In this document: positions 8,051 through 16,179 of the stretch, piece by piece
Numbering within the stretch: position 1 is the stretch's first letter
Layout: each line of letters begins with the position of its first letter
NCBI GenBank assembly: GCA_023404955.1
Contig: JAEXZY010000164.1
Span: forward strand, 1 to 45,455
Reading direction: 5' to 3'
DNA from: Actinomycetes bacterium
GTDB lineage: Bacteria > Actinomycetota > Actinomycetes > Mycobacteriales > Mycobacteriaceae
Length of the DNA stretch: 45,455 bases
Translations under genes and position numbers: made by a program
The notes under the pieces: generated by a model
Databases searched by the model: none
The model's input: the letters and a program-made list of their open reading frames with translations, nothing else
What the model was told of the DNA's origin: nothing

Positions 8051-8224
8051 ATTGCCCCCCGGCGGACTGGTGGCGACTCCGTCTGCCGATCCCCCATCGG
8101 GCAGTGACCCGTTCTCAGGCCGCGGGGTCGCCGCTGTTGCCGTGAGCCTACCGCAGAGCTGAAGGCACAGCGTCGTTCTGCCAGAACGCCATTGCCCAGT
8201 GGTTGCTCGTTCGGTGCACGTGCG

Positions 8225-9223
8225 TCAATGTCGAGGCCGGCCGACGGCGGGGGCATCCTTTTGGTGGCCGGCGAAGACCTTGCGATAACTCGACGGCGAC
8301 ATGCCCAGGCCGCGCCGAAGGTGGTGCCGCAGATTGCCACCAGACCCGAGACCCGACCGTCGGGCTACCTCGTCGACACTGAGGTCGTGGCCCTCGAGTA
8401 GTTCCCGGGCGCGGTCGATGCGGCGATTGCGAATCCACTCGCCGGGCGGCTGGCCGGTCTCCTCCCGAAACCGACGGATGAACGTGCGTGTGCTCATCCC
8501 GGCATGCTCGGCGAGCCGGCTGATCGTCAACTGCTCGTCGAGATTCTGCGCCGCCCATACCCTCGTCGCCGCCGTGGACTGGAGATCGTCCAGAGGAAGG
8601 TGACTTTCGATGAACTGCGCCTGTCCGCCCTCGCGCCACGGCGGGACGACGCAGTAGCGGGCGACCGCGTTCGCGACCTGCGTTCCGTGGTCGCGCCTGA
8701 TGATGTGCAGACACAGGTCGATACCTGCGGCGAGGCCCGCGGAGGTCAGCACGTCACCGTCGTCGACGAACAGCACGTTCTCGTCGAGTAGCACCCGCGG
8801 ATACAGCGCGCGCAGCGCGTCGGCGTGCTGCCAGTGGGTAGTGGCGGGCCGGTCGTCGAGGAGGCCGGCCGCGGCGAGCACGAAGGCGCCCGTACAGATC
8901 GAGACGACGCGGGCCGCGGGTGAGATCGTGGCCAGTGCACCGGCCACCTGCGGTTCGAGTCGGCCGTCAGCGCGGGCAGGCTCATACCGCGTGCCAGGAA
9001 CCACCACCGTGTCGGCGGTGGCCAGGACCTCGACTCCCGCCGCCGGGATCATCGCGAACCCGGTGTTGGCCAGGATCGGATCGGTCGTCAGCCCGCAGGT
9101 GATCACCTCGTAGAGCGGGGCTCCGTCCGGGCCGCGGGCCGCGCCGAACAGCGTCGGAGCGATTGCGGCGTCGAAGCCGATGACGGGCTCGAGCAACAGC
9201 ACGGCTACCCGGTGGGCACACAT
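8225..9223 (-). CDS. GlxA/FtrA-type transcriptional regulator (DJ-1/PfpI + AraC HTH)
   Basis: It encodes about 332 aa. The N-terminal half is a class-I glutamine amidotransferase/DJ-1-like sensor (MCAHRVAVLLLEPVIGFDAA at the start; VSICTGAFVLAAAGLLDDRPATTHW around the nucleophile elbow, with its Cys in ICTGA). The C-terminal half is an AraC-type double HTH (LTISRLAEHAGMSTRTFIRRF and LSVDEVARRSGLGSGGNLRHHL). In-frame starts at 9223 and 9232 are both plausible and neither has a strong ribosome site, so the mRNA may be leaderless. It is transcribed away from the MFS gene across about 80 bases, making that transporter the likely target. Confidence 0.85.
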   Translation of the reverse strand: MCAHRVAVLLLEPVIGFDAAIAPTLFGAARGPDGAPLYEVITCGLTTDPILANTGFAMIPAAGVEVLATADTVVVPGTRYEPARADGRLEPQVAGALATISPAARVVSICTGAFVLAAAGLLDDRPATTHWQHADALRALYPRVLLDENVLFVDDGDVLTSAGLAAGIDLCLHIIRRDHGTQVANAVARYCVVPPWREGGQAQFIESHLPLDDLQSTAATRVWAAQNLDEQLTISRLAEHAGMSTRTFIRRFREETGQPPGEWIRNRRIDRARELLEGHDLSVDEVARRSGLGSGGNLRHHLRRGLGMSPSSYRKVFAGHQKDAPAVGRPRH

Positions 9224-9305
9224 GACCGCCATGATGGCATGTTTTTGACGAATAACGGCAGTCTTGCCACTGGTCGCTTGGGCCGAGTGCCGCCATAGTC
9301 GAGCG

Positions 9306-10604
9306 GTGACCGTGACCGACCGCGCCGCGCGCGACACCGTCCGCCTTCACTGGGCCTGGGTGGTGGCGGCCGTCAGCTTCGTCGCGCTGCTGGGTGCTGC
9401 CGGCTTCCGCTCGGTGCCCGGGGTGATGATGAACCCGCTGCATCACGAGTTCGGCTGGTCGCACGGGACGGTCGGGCTCGCGATGTCGGTGAACATGACG
9501 CTGTTCGGCCTGACCGCGCCGTTCGCGGCGGCGCTGATGGACCGCTTCGGGATCCGCCCCGTGCTGACCGTCGCGCTCACGTTGATCGCGGCCGGCAGCG
9601 CGCTCAGCGTGACGATGACCGCGAGCTGGCAGCTGGTCCTGCTGTGGGGTGTGCTCGTCGGCGCGGGGACCGGCGCCATCTCGATGGGGTTCGTCGCCAC
9701 GATCGCGACCCGGTGGTTCGACGCGCATCGCGGGCTGGTCACCGGTGTCCTGACCGCGGCCAGCGCGACGGGTCAACTGATCTTCCTGCCGGTGGTCGCC
9801 GCGATCACCACGCACCACGGCTGGCGCTGGGCCTCGCTGCTGGTCGCCGCCGCCGCGCTCTGTGTAATCCCGCCCGTCCTGCTTCTCATGCGAAACTGGC
9901 CGCAGGACAAGGGCCTTGGCCGCTACGGTCAGCAGCCGTCCGTCGACGCGGGACCGGCGCCACGTCCCCCCGGCAGCAGTTTCGCGGCGGCGTTCTCGGG
10001 GCTTCTTCTCGGTGCGCGGGTGCCCGCATTCTGGCTGCTGGCGGGCAGCTTCGCGATCTGCGGCATGACGACCAACGGACTCATCGGCACACACTTCATC
10101 CCCGCGGCCAACGACCACGGGATGCCGACGACGGTGGCCGCCGGCCTTCTGGCCGTGGTCGGCGTCCTCGACGTCGCGGGCACGGTGTTCTCCGGTTGGT
10201 TGACCGACCGTGTGGACGCCCGCGTGCTTCTGGTCGTTTACTACACTGGGCGCGGGCTGTCGCTGCTCGCGCTTCCGGCCTTGCTCTCTCCCCATGCAGA
10301 GCCCGGGACATGGGTGTTCATCATCTTCTACGGGCTGGACTGGGTGGCGACGGTGCCGCCGACAATTGCTCTGTGCCGCAATTACTTCGGGGACAAGACG
10401 CCGATCGTCTTCGGTTGGGTCTTCGCCTCGCACCAACTCGGCGCGGCGGTCGCGGCCGCGGGTGCCGGCTGGATTCGCGACCTTCGTGGCGACTATGACC
10501 TCGCGTTCTACCTGGCGGCGGGGCTGTGCGCCGTCGCGGCGGTCATGTGTCTGTCGGTGCGCAGAGTAAGCGCAGAGCTCGCTAGCCCGGGGCCTGCACG
10601 ATAG
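9306..10604 (+). CDS. MFS transporter, monocarboxylate/oxalate-formate-like
   Basis: This 432-aa protein has 12 predicted membrane helices. It begins at GTG (MTVTDRAARD) just before helix 1, and upstream frame extension is unlikely because it would run into the divergent regulator's control region. The features GWSHGTVGLAMSVNMTLFGLTAP, MDRFGIRPV (the loop 2-3 signature) and a middle loop around residues 205-225 fit the oxalate/formate or monocarboxylate-like MFS branch. The C-terminal GLDWVATVPPTIALCRNYFG segment also fits. Its last 23 bases overlap the 3' end of the convergent TetR gene. The substrate is unknown. Confidence 0.85.
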   Translation: MTVTDRAARDTVRLHWAWVVAAVSFVALLGAAGFRSVPGVMMNPLHHEFGWSHGTVGLAMSVNMTLFGLTAPFAAALMDRFGIRPVLTVALTLIAAGSALSVTMTASWQLVLLWGVLVGAGTGAISMGFVATIATRWFDAHRGLVTGVLTAASATGQLIFLPVVAAITTHHGWRWASLLVAAAALCVIPPVLLLMRNWPQDKGLGRYGQQPSVDAGPAPRPPGSSFAAAFSGLLLGARVPAFWLLAGSFAICGMTTNGLIGTHFIPAANDHGMPTTVAAGLLAVVGVLDVAGTVFSGWLTDRVDARVLLVVYYTGRGLSLLALPALLSPHAEPGTWVFIIFYGLDWVATVPPTIALCRNYFGDKTPIVFGWVFASHQLGAAVAAAGAGWIRDLRGDYDLAFYLAAGLCAVAAVMCLSVRRVSAELASPGPAR

Positions 10605-11157
10605 CCTCGAACACCGCTTCCAGGATGTTCGTGAGCCCGTCGGCATCGCGGTTGTTGAGAGCTCGAGTGCCCACCACGCGTCGCATCAGGAGCACGCCGC
10701 TGATCACCGAAAGCACGACGTCACTGCGTAACTGACGACCGGAGCCCGGAAGTTGCCTGGTCAGTCGTCTGCCCACGTGACGCTCGATCGCATCGACGAC
10801 GATCTCGGCGGACCGCGGATTCGACGCCGATCGGAGCATGATCAGGAAAGGGGCCAGCTCATCGCCGTCCGGCGCGGAGCGGGCCACCAGCGCGGCCGCG
10901 GTCTCCCGCGCAGAGAACGTCGACTGCTCGGCGACGAAAGCCGGCGTCGAGAACGATGCTTCGACCGCCTCTGTGAACAGCTGCTCCTTGGAGCCGAAGT
11001 ACCTGTTCACCAGCATGGCGGTGACTCCAGCGTCGCCGGCGATCTCGCGGACGCCCACCCCGTCGTACCCAGCGCGGGCGAAGTTGCGTATCGCAGAATT
11101 CAGGATGGCCTCACGAGTGGCCGCCGCATTGCGGGGTCGCGACGGACGGGTGGACAC
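10582..11157 (-). CDS. TetR-family repressor
   Basis: It encodes 191 aa. The N-terminal HTH (ATREAILNSAIRNFARAGYDGVGVREIAGDAGVTAMLVNRYFGSKEQLF) is a textbook TetR DNA-binding domain, and the C-terminal ligand domain resembles the TetR C-terminal type common in mycobacteria. The start is placed at GTG 11157 because longer in-frame versions would read through the operator dyad. It is divergent from the SDR operon, and the 43-bp dyad between them is the likely binding site, controlling both genes. The 3' end overlaps the convergent MFS gene. Confidence 0.9.
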   Translation of the reverse strand: MSTRPSRPRNAAATREAILNSAIRNFARAGYDGVGVREIAGDAGVTAMLVNRYFGSKEQLFTEAVEASFSTPAFVAEQSTFSARETAAALVARSAPDGDELAPFLIMLRSASNPRSAEIVVDAIERHVGRRLTRQLPGSGRQLRSDVVLSVISGVLLMRRVVGTRALNNRDADGLTNILEAVFEAIVQAPG

Positions 11158-11185
11158 GTCTTCATCGTAGGGAATAGCCACACGC

Positions 11186-11228
11186 AAATCTACGTCTGTA
11201 TACCTAGTAAGTATACGAACGTAGATTT
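11186..11228. promoter_or_regulatory. Large dyad operator between TetR and the SDR operon
   Basis: A nearly perfect 43-bp inverted repeat has outer arms AAATCTACGT and ACGTAGATTT and inner arms GTATAC (11198-11203 and 11211-11216) around a 7-base centre. Two nested palindromes fit two TetR dimers. It lies 28 bp upstream of the TetR start and 11 bp upstream of the SDR start, where bound protein would block both promoters. Confidence 0.85.
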
Positions 11229-11239
11229 GGAGTACGCCA

Positions 11240-12031
11240 GTGGACATGGGACTGACCGGGAGACAGGCGTTGGTCACCGGGTCGAGCGCGGGCATCGGTC
11301 AAGCGATCGCCGAAATACTGGCCGCAGAGGGCGCTTCGGTGGTGGTGCACGGACGCCATGAGGCCAGGACTCACGCAGTGGTCGACACCATCCGCGCGCA
11401 CGGCGGCGAGGCCGTCGCCGTGGTGGGCGACCTGACATCGCCGGCCGACGCCGCCGCGGTCGCCGACGCTGTCGGCGAGGTCGACATCCTGGTCAACAAT
11501 GCCGGCTACTACGACGGCCTCGGTTGGTCGGACCTCGCCGATGACGACTGGGCGGACATCTACCAGGCCAACGTCGTGACGGGCGTCCGCATGATCAACC
11601 ATCTGGTTCCCGGCATGCGTCGACGTGGGTGGGGTCGCGTCATCACGATCGGTGGCGGCCTGGCTCTTCAACCGGTGGCGCTGCAGCCGCACTACAACGC
11701 CACGCTCGCGGCGCGCCACAACCTCACAGTGAGCCTCGCCCGCGAGCTGGCCGGCACCGGAGTCACCGCCAACATCGTCGCCCCGGGTGCAATCCTGACC
11801 GAGCCTGTCCGCGACATGACCGTTCGGGTCGCAGCGGACAACGGCTGGGGTACGCAGTGGCCGGACATCGAAAAGGCTGCGGCCACCCACTGGTTCCCCA
11901 ACGACATCGGGCGGTTCGGCCGGCCCGAGGAGATCGCCGCTGCGGTCGCCTTTTTGGCGAGCGAGCATGCCGGCTACATCAGCGGCGCCGACCTGCGCGT
12001 CGACGGCGGCACCATCCGATCCGTTTCCTGA
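11240..12031 (+). CDS. SDR-family oxidoreductase with altered catalytic residues
   Basis: This 263-aa protein has the complete SDR fold: TGSSAGIGQA (NAD(P) loop, about 14-23), NNAGYY, and a C-terminal GADLRVDGGT. The catalytic region reads ITIGGGLALQP...HYNATLAARHN. The usual Ser is Gly and the Lys of YxxxK is Leu, so a normal dehydrogenase reaction is doubtful, although the Tyr remains. GTG 11240 is chosen because GGAG lies 7 bases before it; ATG 11246 is possible. It is the first gene of the TetR-controlled operon. Confidence 0.85.
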   Translation: MDMGLTGRQALVTGSSAGIGQAIAEILAAEGASVVVHGRHEARTHAVVDTIRAHGGEAVAVVGDLTSPADAAAVADAVGEVDILVNNAGYYDGLGWSDLADDDWADIYQANVVTGVRMINHLVPGMRRRGWGRVITIGGGLALQPVALQPHYNATLAARHNLTVSLARELAGTGVTANIVAPGAILTEPVRDMTVRVAADNGWGTQWPDIEKAAATHWFPNDIGRFGRPEEIAAAVAFLASEHAGYISGADLRVDGGTIRSVS

Positions 12032-12057
12032 TCACCCATCAACCACGAGGAGTTCCC

Positions 12058-12933
12058 ATGACCGATCCATCGCACGTCTTTCTCATTTCAGGGGCGTCCC
12101 GCGGTCTCGGCCGCGCGATCACCGAAGCAGCATTGCGGGCAGGGCACCGCGTCGTCGCCGGCGTCCGGTCCACCTCGGCGCTCGACGACCTGGCCGCTCA
12201 GTACCCTGACGCACTGTCGGTCGTCCCGCTCGATGTGACCGACGACGATCAGGTTCGCGCCGCAGTCACGACTGCTGTCAACACCTTTGGGAGGCTCGAC
12301 GTGCTGGTCAACAACGCCGGCTACGCCAACATCGGCGCGATCGAAGACGTCGACTTCGACGACTTCCGGACCCAGATCGACACCAACTTCCTCGGAGTGG
12401 TGCGACTGACCCAGGCTGCGCTGTCCGTCATGCGCACGCAACGCGCCGGCCACATCGTCCAGATCTCGTCGGTGGGCGGCCGAGTGACGCGCCCGGGCCT
12501 GGCCGCATACCAGTCGGCCAAATGGGCGGTCACCGGCTTCTCCGCCGTCCTCGCCCAGGAAGTGGCCCCGCTGGGTATCAAGGTGACGGTCCTGGAGCCC
12601 GGCGGCATGCGCACCGACTGGGCAGGGTCGTCGATGCGTGTGGACCCGATCCGCGAGGAGTACCAGCCCACGGTCGGAGCCGCCGCGGCGATGAGCAATA
12701 CCGCGACGATAGGAGCGAGCGACCCCGCCAAAGTGGCCGCCCTGCTGCTCGATGTCATCGCCATGCCAGATCCGCCGACTCGGCTGCTGGTCGGTCCGGA
12801 TGCTTACCGCTACGCGACCGCCGCGGGACGGGATCTGCTGGCCGCGGACGAACAGTGGGAGAAGCTGAGTCTCTCCACGGCTGCCGACGATGCGACCGAC
12901 GATCAACTGGACCCGCTGGGCAGCCGGCGTTGA
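12058..12933 (+). CDS. SDR-family NAD(P)-dependent oxidoreductase
   Basis: This 291-aa enzyme has an intact SDR active site: GASRGLG (12-18), NNAGYAN, ISSVGG with the catalytic Ser, and YQSAK supplying Tyr and Lys. The LEPGGMRTDWAG segment and the C-terminal extension resemble the 'oxidoreductase, SDR family' group that acts on hydrophobic alcohols or ketones. A GAGGAG ribosome site precedes the ATG. It lies between the altered SDR and the NIPSNAP gene, and its stop overlaps the next start by one base (TGATG). The substrate is unknown. Confidence 0.9.
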   Translation: MTDPSHVFLISGASRGLGRAITEAALRAGHRVVAGVRSTSALDDLAAQYPDALSVVPLDVTDDDQVRAAVTTAVNTFGRLDVLVNNAGYANIGAIEDVDFDDFRTQIDTNFLGVVRLTQAALSVMRTQRAGHIVQISSVGGRVTRPGLAAYQSAKWAVTGFSAVLAQEVAPLGIKVTVLEPGGMRTDWAGSSMRVDPIREEYQPTVGAAAAMSNTATIGASDPAKVAALLLDVIAMPDPPTRLLVGPDAYRYATAAGRDLLAADEQWEKLSLSTAADDATDDQLDPLGSRR

Positions 12934-13259
12934 TGACGATGAGCATGTGCGAAACAACGGAATTACGCATCTACACACTGCCGAGCGCTGCGGCGGTGCG
13001 TGACTACACACTGTCGTTCTGGCCGCGCCACATCGCGAGCCTGCGCAAGTACGGCATCACGGTGCACGGCGTCTGGGTGGATGTCGACCCGGCGAGACAC
13101 TGCGTGCTCGTGCTCATTGGGTATCCGCCTGACGCCGATCCGGTCCTGGCCGCCGAAAAGTACCGTGCAAGCAGTGATTTCATCGACGATCACGCGGGCT
13201 TCGACATGTCCCTGGTGAGTCGGACCGAGGTTGCGACGCCCGTAGCCGGAACGACGTGA
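12933..13259 (+). CDS. NIPSNAP-family protein
   Basis: It encodes 108 aa. The sequence ELRIYTLPSAAAVRDYTLSFWPRHIASLRKYGITVHGVW is the NIPSNAP ferredoxin-like fold, which occurs in bacteria as small proteins encoded beside catabolic enzymes. There is no signal or membrane segment. It is co-translated with the SDR upstream and followed by a strong terminator hairpin, so it ends the TetR-controlled operon. It may be a small isomerase or monooxygenase-like dimer, but no catalytic residue can be assigned. Confidence 0.75.
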   Translation: MTMSMCETTELRIYTLPSAAAVRDYTLSFWPRHIASLRKYGITVHGVWVDVDPARHCVLVLIGYPPDADPVLAAEKYRASSDFIDDHAGFDMSLVSRTEVATPVAGTT

Positions 13260-13265
13260 CCGCCT

Positions 13266-13300
13266 CGCCGGAAGGGGTGTCGAGTGGGGCCCTTCCGGCG
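13266..13300. terminator. Bidirectional hairpin terminator
   Basis: A perfect 11-bp stem (cgccggaaggg pairing with cccttccggcg) with a 13-base loop lies between the convergent NIPSNAP and ABC ATPase genes. There is no long T run on either side, as is usual in mycobacterial terminators. It would serve both operons. Confidence 0.8.
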
Positions 13301-13308
13301 ACGGCCGG

Positions 13309-14118
13309 TCAGTCCGCGGCCGTCGAACTCCCGAGGAGATCCCGGACCCGGTTGGCGACGCGGATGAACTCCGGGCGCTCCATCGTGTCGGCGTAGTCCC
13401 GGTCTGCCGGCAGGTCGACGTCGAGCGTCTCGACGATCCGACCGGGACGGGGGCTCATCACCACGACGCGGTTGGCCAGGTACACGGCCTCGGCCACGGA
13501 GTGGGTCACCAGCACGACGGTCGTCTGCGTCTCCCGCCAGATGCGGTGCAGTTCGACGTTCATCTTCTCGCGAGTCAGCGCGTCGAGCGCGCCGAACGGC
13601 TCGTCCATCAGTAAAACGTCGGGTTCGTGCAGCAGTGCCCGACACAGCGAAACCCGTTGCTGCATCCCGCCCGAGAGTTCGTACGGCATCGCATCGGCGA
13701 AGCCGTCGAGCCCCGTCATCTCCAAGAGGTGATCGCACCGGCGTGCAGCGGCCTGCCGCGACATACCGCGCATCTCGGCCTGAAGCAGGATGTTCTTCCG
13801 CACGCTGCGCCATTCGAGCAGGGCGGCGCGTTGGAAGACGTAACCGATCTCGCGCTGTGGCCCGCGTACGGATTTGCCGCGCAATCGCACCTCACCGCTG
13901 GTGGATCCGGTCAGGCCGGCGATCACCTTGAGCAGCGTCGATTTTCCGCATCCGGACGGACCCGCGATGGTGACGAATTCACCGTCGGCGACCTGCAGAT
14001 CGATGTCCTGCAGCGCGGTGGTGGTCCCGCGCTTCGAGGAGAACGTCACCGTGAGGTTCTCGACGGTGATGCCGGCGGGGGTCACTCCGGTCGACGGATC
14101 GATGGTGGCGGTGGTCAT
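13309..14118 (-). CDS. ABC transporter ATPase, SsuB/TauB/ThiZ-like
   Basis: This 269-aa ATPase has Walker A GPSGCGKST (53-61), Q-loop YVFQ (93-96), signature LSGGMQQR (148-155), Walker B VLLMDEP (168-174) and switch His 206. It is closest in pattern to the nitrate/sulfonate/pyrimidine-precursor import branch. An AGAGGA ribosome site precedes the ATG. It is the third gene after the permease and binding protein, separated from the latter by 10 bp. It powers import through the permease, presumably under LacI-family control from the upstream operator. Confidence 0.92.
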   Translation of the reverse strand: MTTATIDPSTGVTPAGITVENLTVTFSSKRGTTTALQDIDLQVADGEFVTIAGPSGCGKSTLLKVIAGLTGSTSGEVRLRGKSVRGPQREIGYVFQRAALLEWRSVRKNILLQAEMRGMSRQAAARRCDHLLEMTGLDGFADAMPYELSGGMQQRVSLCRALLHEPDVLLMDEPFGALDALTREKMNVELHRIWRETQTTVVLVTHSVAEAVYLANRVVVMSPRPGRIVETLDVDLPADRDYADTMERPEFIRVANRVRDLLGSSTAAD

Positions 14119-14128
14119 CTGCTGTCCT

Positions 14129-15163
14129 CTATTCGTTGCCGCGCGGGCTGATGGAGGAGTCCCAGTACTCGCTGGGTTCCTTGGCCGTCTCGAGCAGACC
14201 CGCTTCGTTCAGCGTGGCGATCGTGGACTTCCAGTCGGCTTCGGAGTTGATCCCTGGCGCCTGACCCGCGGTCGCGGGGGTGCTCAACAGCGGAATGGTC
14301 TGACGCCACTGCTCGAGCAACACCTCACGCGGCGGCATCTGCGGGTCCTTGCCCGCCATGGCGTCGACGGCTCCTTCGGGGTCGGCGACCGCGGCCGCGA
14401 AGGCCTCACTGGTGGCCTCGACCATCGACTGCGCGAGTTCTGTCTTGTCGGAAAGGGTTTCGGTGTTGGCAATGAGGCCGTTGCTGTAGAAGTTCAGCCC
14501 GGCGTCGCTGTAGCGCAGGTAACGCATCTCGCGGCCGCTCTTGTTCGCGATCGTCGGCCCCTGATCGTGCGCGAAGCCGATCAAACCGTCGACCCGACCC
14601 GACATCAGGGCGGACATCTTGCCCGCGGCATCCAGGCTCTGCTGCTTCACCTGATCGGCGGGGACTCCCACCTTTTCGAGGTAGATCGGGAAGGTCGTGG
14701 TCGGCGCGTCGCCGGCGGACACCGCGATGGTCTTGCCGGCGAGATCCTTGGGGGTGTTGATTCCCGAGTCCGCGAACACCTGCACCGCAGACGGCGTCGT
14801 CTGCAGGAAGACGCCCATGCTCTTCACCTTGACACCCTTGTCGATGTTGCTGAGGACGGCGGGCGTATCGGCCCAGCCGAAGTCGACCTGCTGGGAACCG
14901 GCCGCCTGCACGGTCTTCGTCGAACCCTGCCCGGCATCGATTGTCAGGTTGATTCCGTGTTCGGCGAAGATGCCCTTCTCGACGCCGTAGTAGAACGGGG
15001 CGTGCTCACCGTAGGGGTACCAGTTGAGCATCAGGGTCGCCGGTGAGGTCGAACCGTCGGCGGCGGTGGTGTTCTCGGATCCGCTGCCGCCACAGGCGGT
15101 CAGCGTCAGCAAGGTGGCGGTGGCTGCGGCGGCGATGCCGACGGCCCGTCGGTGCAACGACAT
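14129..15163 (-). CDS. ABC substrate-binding lipoprotein, NMT1/THI5-like
   Basis: It encodes 344 aa. A signal peptide ends in the lipobox LTAC with Cys 24 as lipidation site, so the protein is anchored outside the membrane. The mature domain begins LMLNWYPYGEHAPFYYGVEKGIFAEHGINL, which is typical of NMT1/SsuA-like proteins. Later DFGWADTPAVL and the NTPKDLAGKTIAVSAG hinge segment match the same fold. The family binds thiamine-pyrimidine precursors, riboflavin, sulfonates and related compounds. The ligand here is unknown but probably feeds the pathway encoded at 17367-21629, because both units carry the same operator. Confidence 0.9.
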   Translation of the reverse strand: MSLHRRAVGIAAAATATLLTLTACGGSGSENTTAADGSTSPATLMLNWYPYGEHAPFYYGVEKGIFAEHGINLTIDAGQGSTKTVQAAGSQQVDFGWADTPAVLSNIDKGVKVKSMGVFLQTTPSAVQVFADSGINTPKDLAGKTIAVSAGDAPTTTFPIYLEKVGVPADQVKQQSLDAAGKMSALMSGRVDGLIGFAHDQGPTIANKSGREMRYLRYSDAGLNFYSNGLIANTETLSDKTELAQSMVEATSEAFAAAVADPEGAVDAMAGKDPQMPPREVLLEQWRQTIPLLSTPATAGQAPGINSEADWKSTIATLNEAGLLETAKEPSEYWDSSISPRGNE

Positions 15164-15183
15164 GGTGTCTCCTGGTTTCCGGG

Positions 15184-16047
15184 TCAGGCTTGGGTGGTGG
15201 ATGAATTGATACGGCGCGACGAGTGCCACGGGATGAGGAGCTTCTCGGCGATCTCGATGATGGCGAAGAGCGCGATCCCGAGCGCGGACATGATCACGAG
15301 TGCGGCGAACAGCATTGCGGTGTCGACGTTTCCGTTGGCCTGGAGGATGACGTAGCCGAGTCCCTCGTTGGAGCCCACGAACTCGCCGACGACGGCGCCG
15401 GTGACGGCCAGTGTGGCTGCGACCTTGAGTCCCGACATCAACTGGGGCAGCGATGCGGGAAAACGGATCTTCGCGAAGGTCTTGAGCTTGCTCGCGCCCA
15501 TGGTCGAGGTCAGCTCGAGGATCTCGGGATCGACCGACCTCAGGCCGGCGAGTCCCGAGATGACGATGGGGAAGAACGCCATCAGGACAGCGACCAGGAT
15601 CTTGGGCGACGTGCCGAAACCCAGCCAGACGATGAACAGCGGCGCGATCGCGATCTTGGGGATGACCTGAGCGAACAGGATCAGCGGGTACACGGTCTTC
15701 TCGATGTTCGACGAGTAGACCATCACGACCGCGACGAAGACACCGACCACTGCAGCGATCGCGAAGCCGACCATCGTCTCCCAGGTGGTGACCCAGGTGT
15801 TCTGGGCGAGGTACGCGGCATTGTCGACGGCGGTCTGCCACGTATCAGCGGGTGAGGGCAGGATGTAGGGGGCGACGAGCTCAGCCTCGGTGACGGCCCA
15901 CCACGCGACGAGGAGGGCGAGCAGGAGAGCAGACGGACGCCAGAGGCTCGACAGCGTGGCCATCGGCGACAGCGACCTCCGCGGGCGTTTCTGTGGGGCG
16001 GCGGGGCGCGTGGCCCGGCGCGATTCCGCGGGTGCGGTTACGGCCAT
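15184..16047 (-). CDS. ABC transporter permease, SsuC-like
   Basis: This 287-aa protein has about six membrane helices and the EAA-type loop GLRSVDPEILELTSTMGASKLKTFAKIRFPASLPQLMSGL, which contacts the ATPase. ATG 16047 is preferred to the longer frame because AAGGA lies eight bases before it and the upstream part contains the operator. It heads the permease, binding-protein, ATPase operon. The first about 40 residues are basic and Pro/Arg-rich and probably cytoplasmic. Confidence 0.9.
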   Translation of the reverse strand: MAVTAPAESRRATRPAAPQKRPRRSLSPMATLSSLWRPSALLLALLVAWWAVTEAELVAPYILPSPADTWQTAVDNAAYLAQNTWVTTWETMVGFAIAAVVGVFVAVVMVYSSNIEKTVYPLILFAQVIPKIAIAPLFIVWLGFGTSPKILVAVLMAFFPIVISGLAGLRSVDPEILELTSTMGASKLKTFAKIRFPASLPQLMSGLKVAATLAVTGAVVGEFVGSNEGLGYVILQANGNVDTAMLFAALVIMSALGIALFAIIEIAEKLLIPWHSSRRINSSTTQA

Positions 16048-16091
16048 GGATGAATCCTTGATTCGAAGGTCCGGGTGGGTGGCACCCGTTG

Positions 16092-16105
16092 GGAATGCGC
16101 TTTCC
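16092..16105. promoter_or_regulatory. LacI-family operator in front of the ABC importer operon
   Basis: The site is GGAATGCGCTTTCC, a near-perfect palindrome. It is the exact reverse complement of the site at 17286-17299, and both copies are followed by GAAGTG on the plus strand. It lies about 45 bases upstream of the permease start and downstream of the LacI gene, so it should control the importer promoter. Confidence 0.8.
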
Positions 16106-16179
16106 GAAGTGATTCCGACCATAACGTGATGCAGCGCACACTGTCAACGAACCACGCGGCCGAGCGTTGTCGGCCCTGG

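Noticed and set aside
8982..10646. A 554-codon minus-strand frame opposite the MFS gene
   Set aside because: The translation is Arg/Gly/His-rich low-quality sequence with no motifs, while the plus strand encodes a textbook 12-helix transporter. It is a GC-driven shadow frame.
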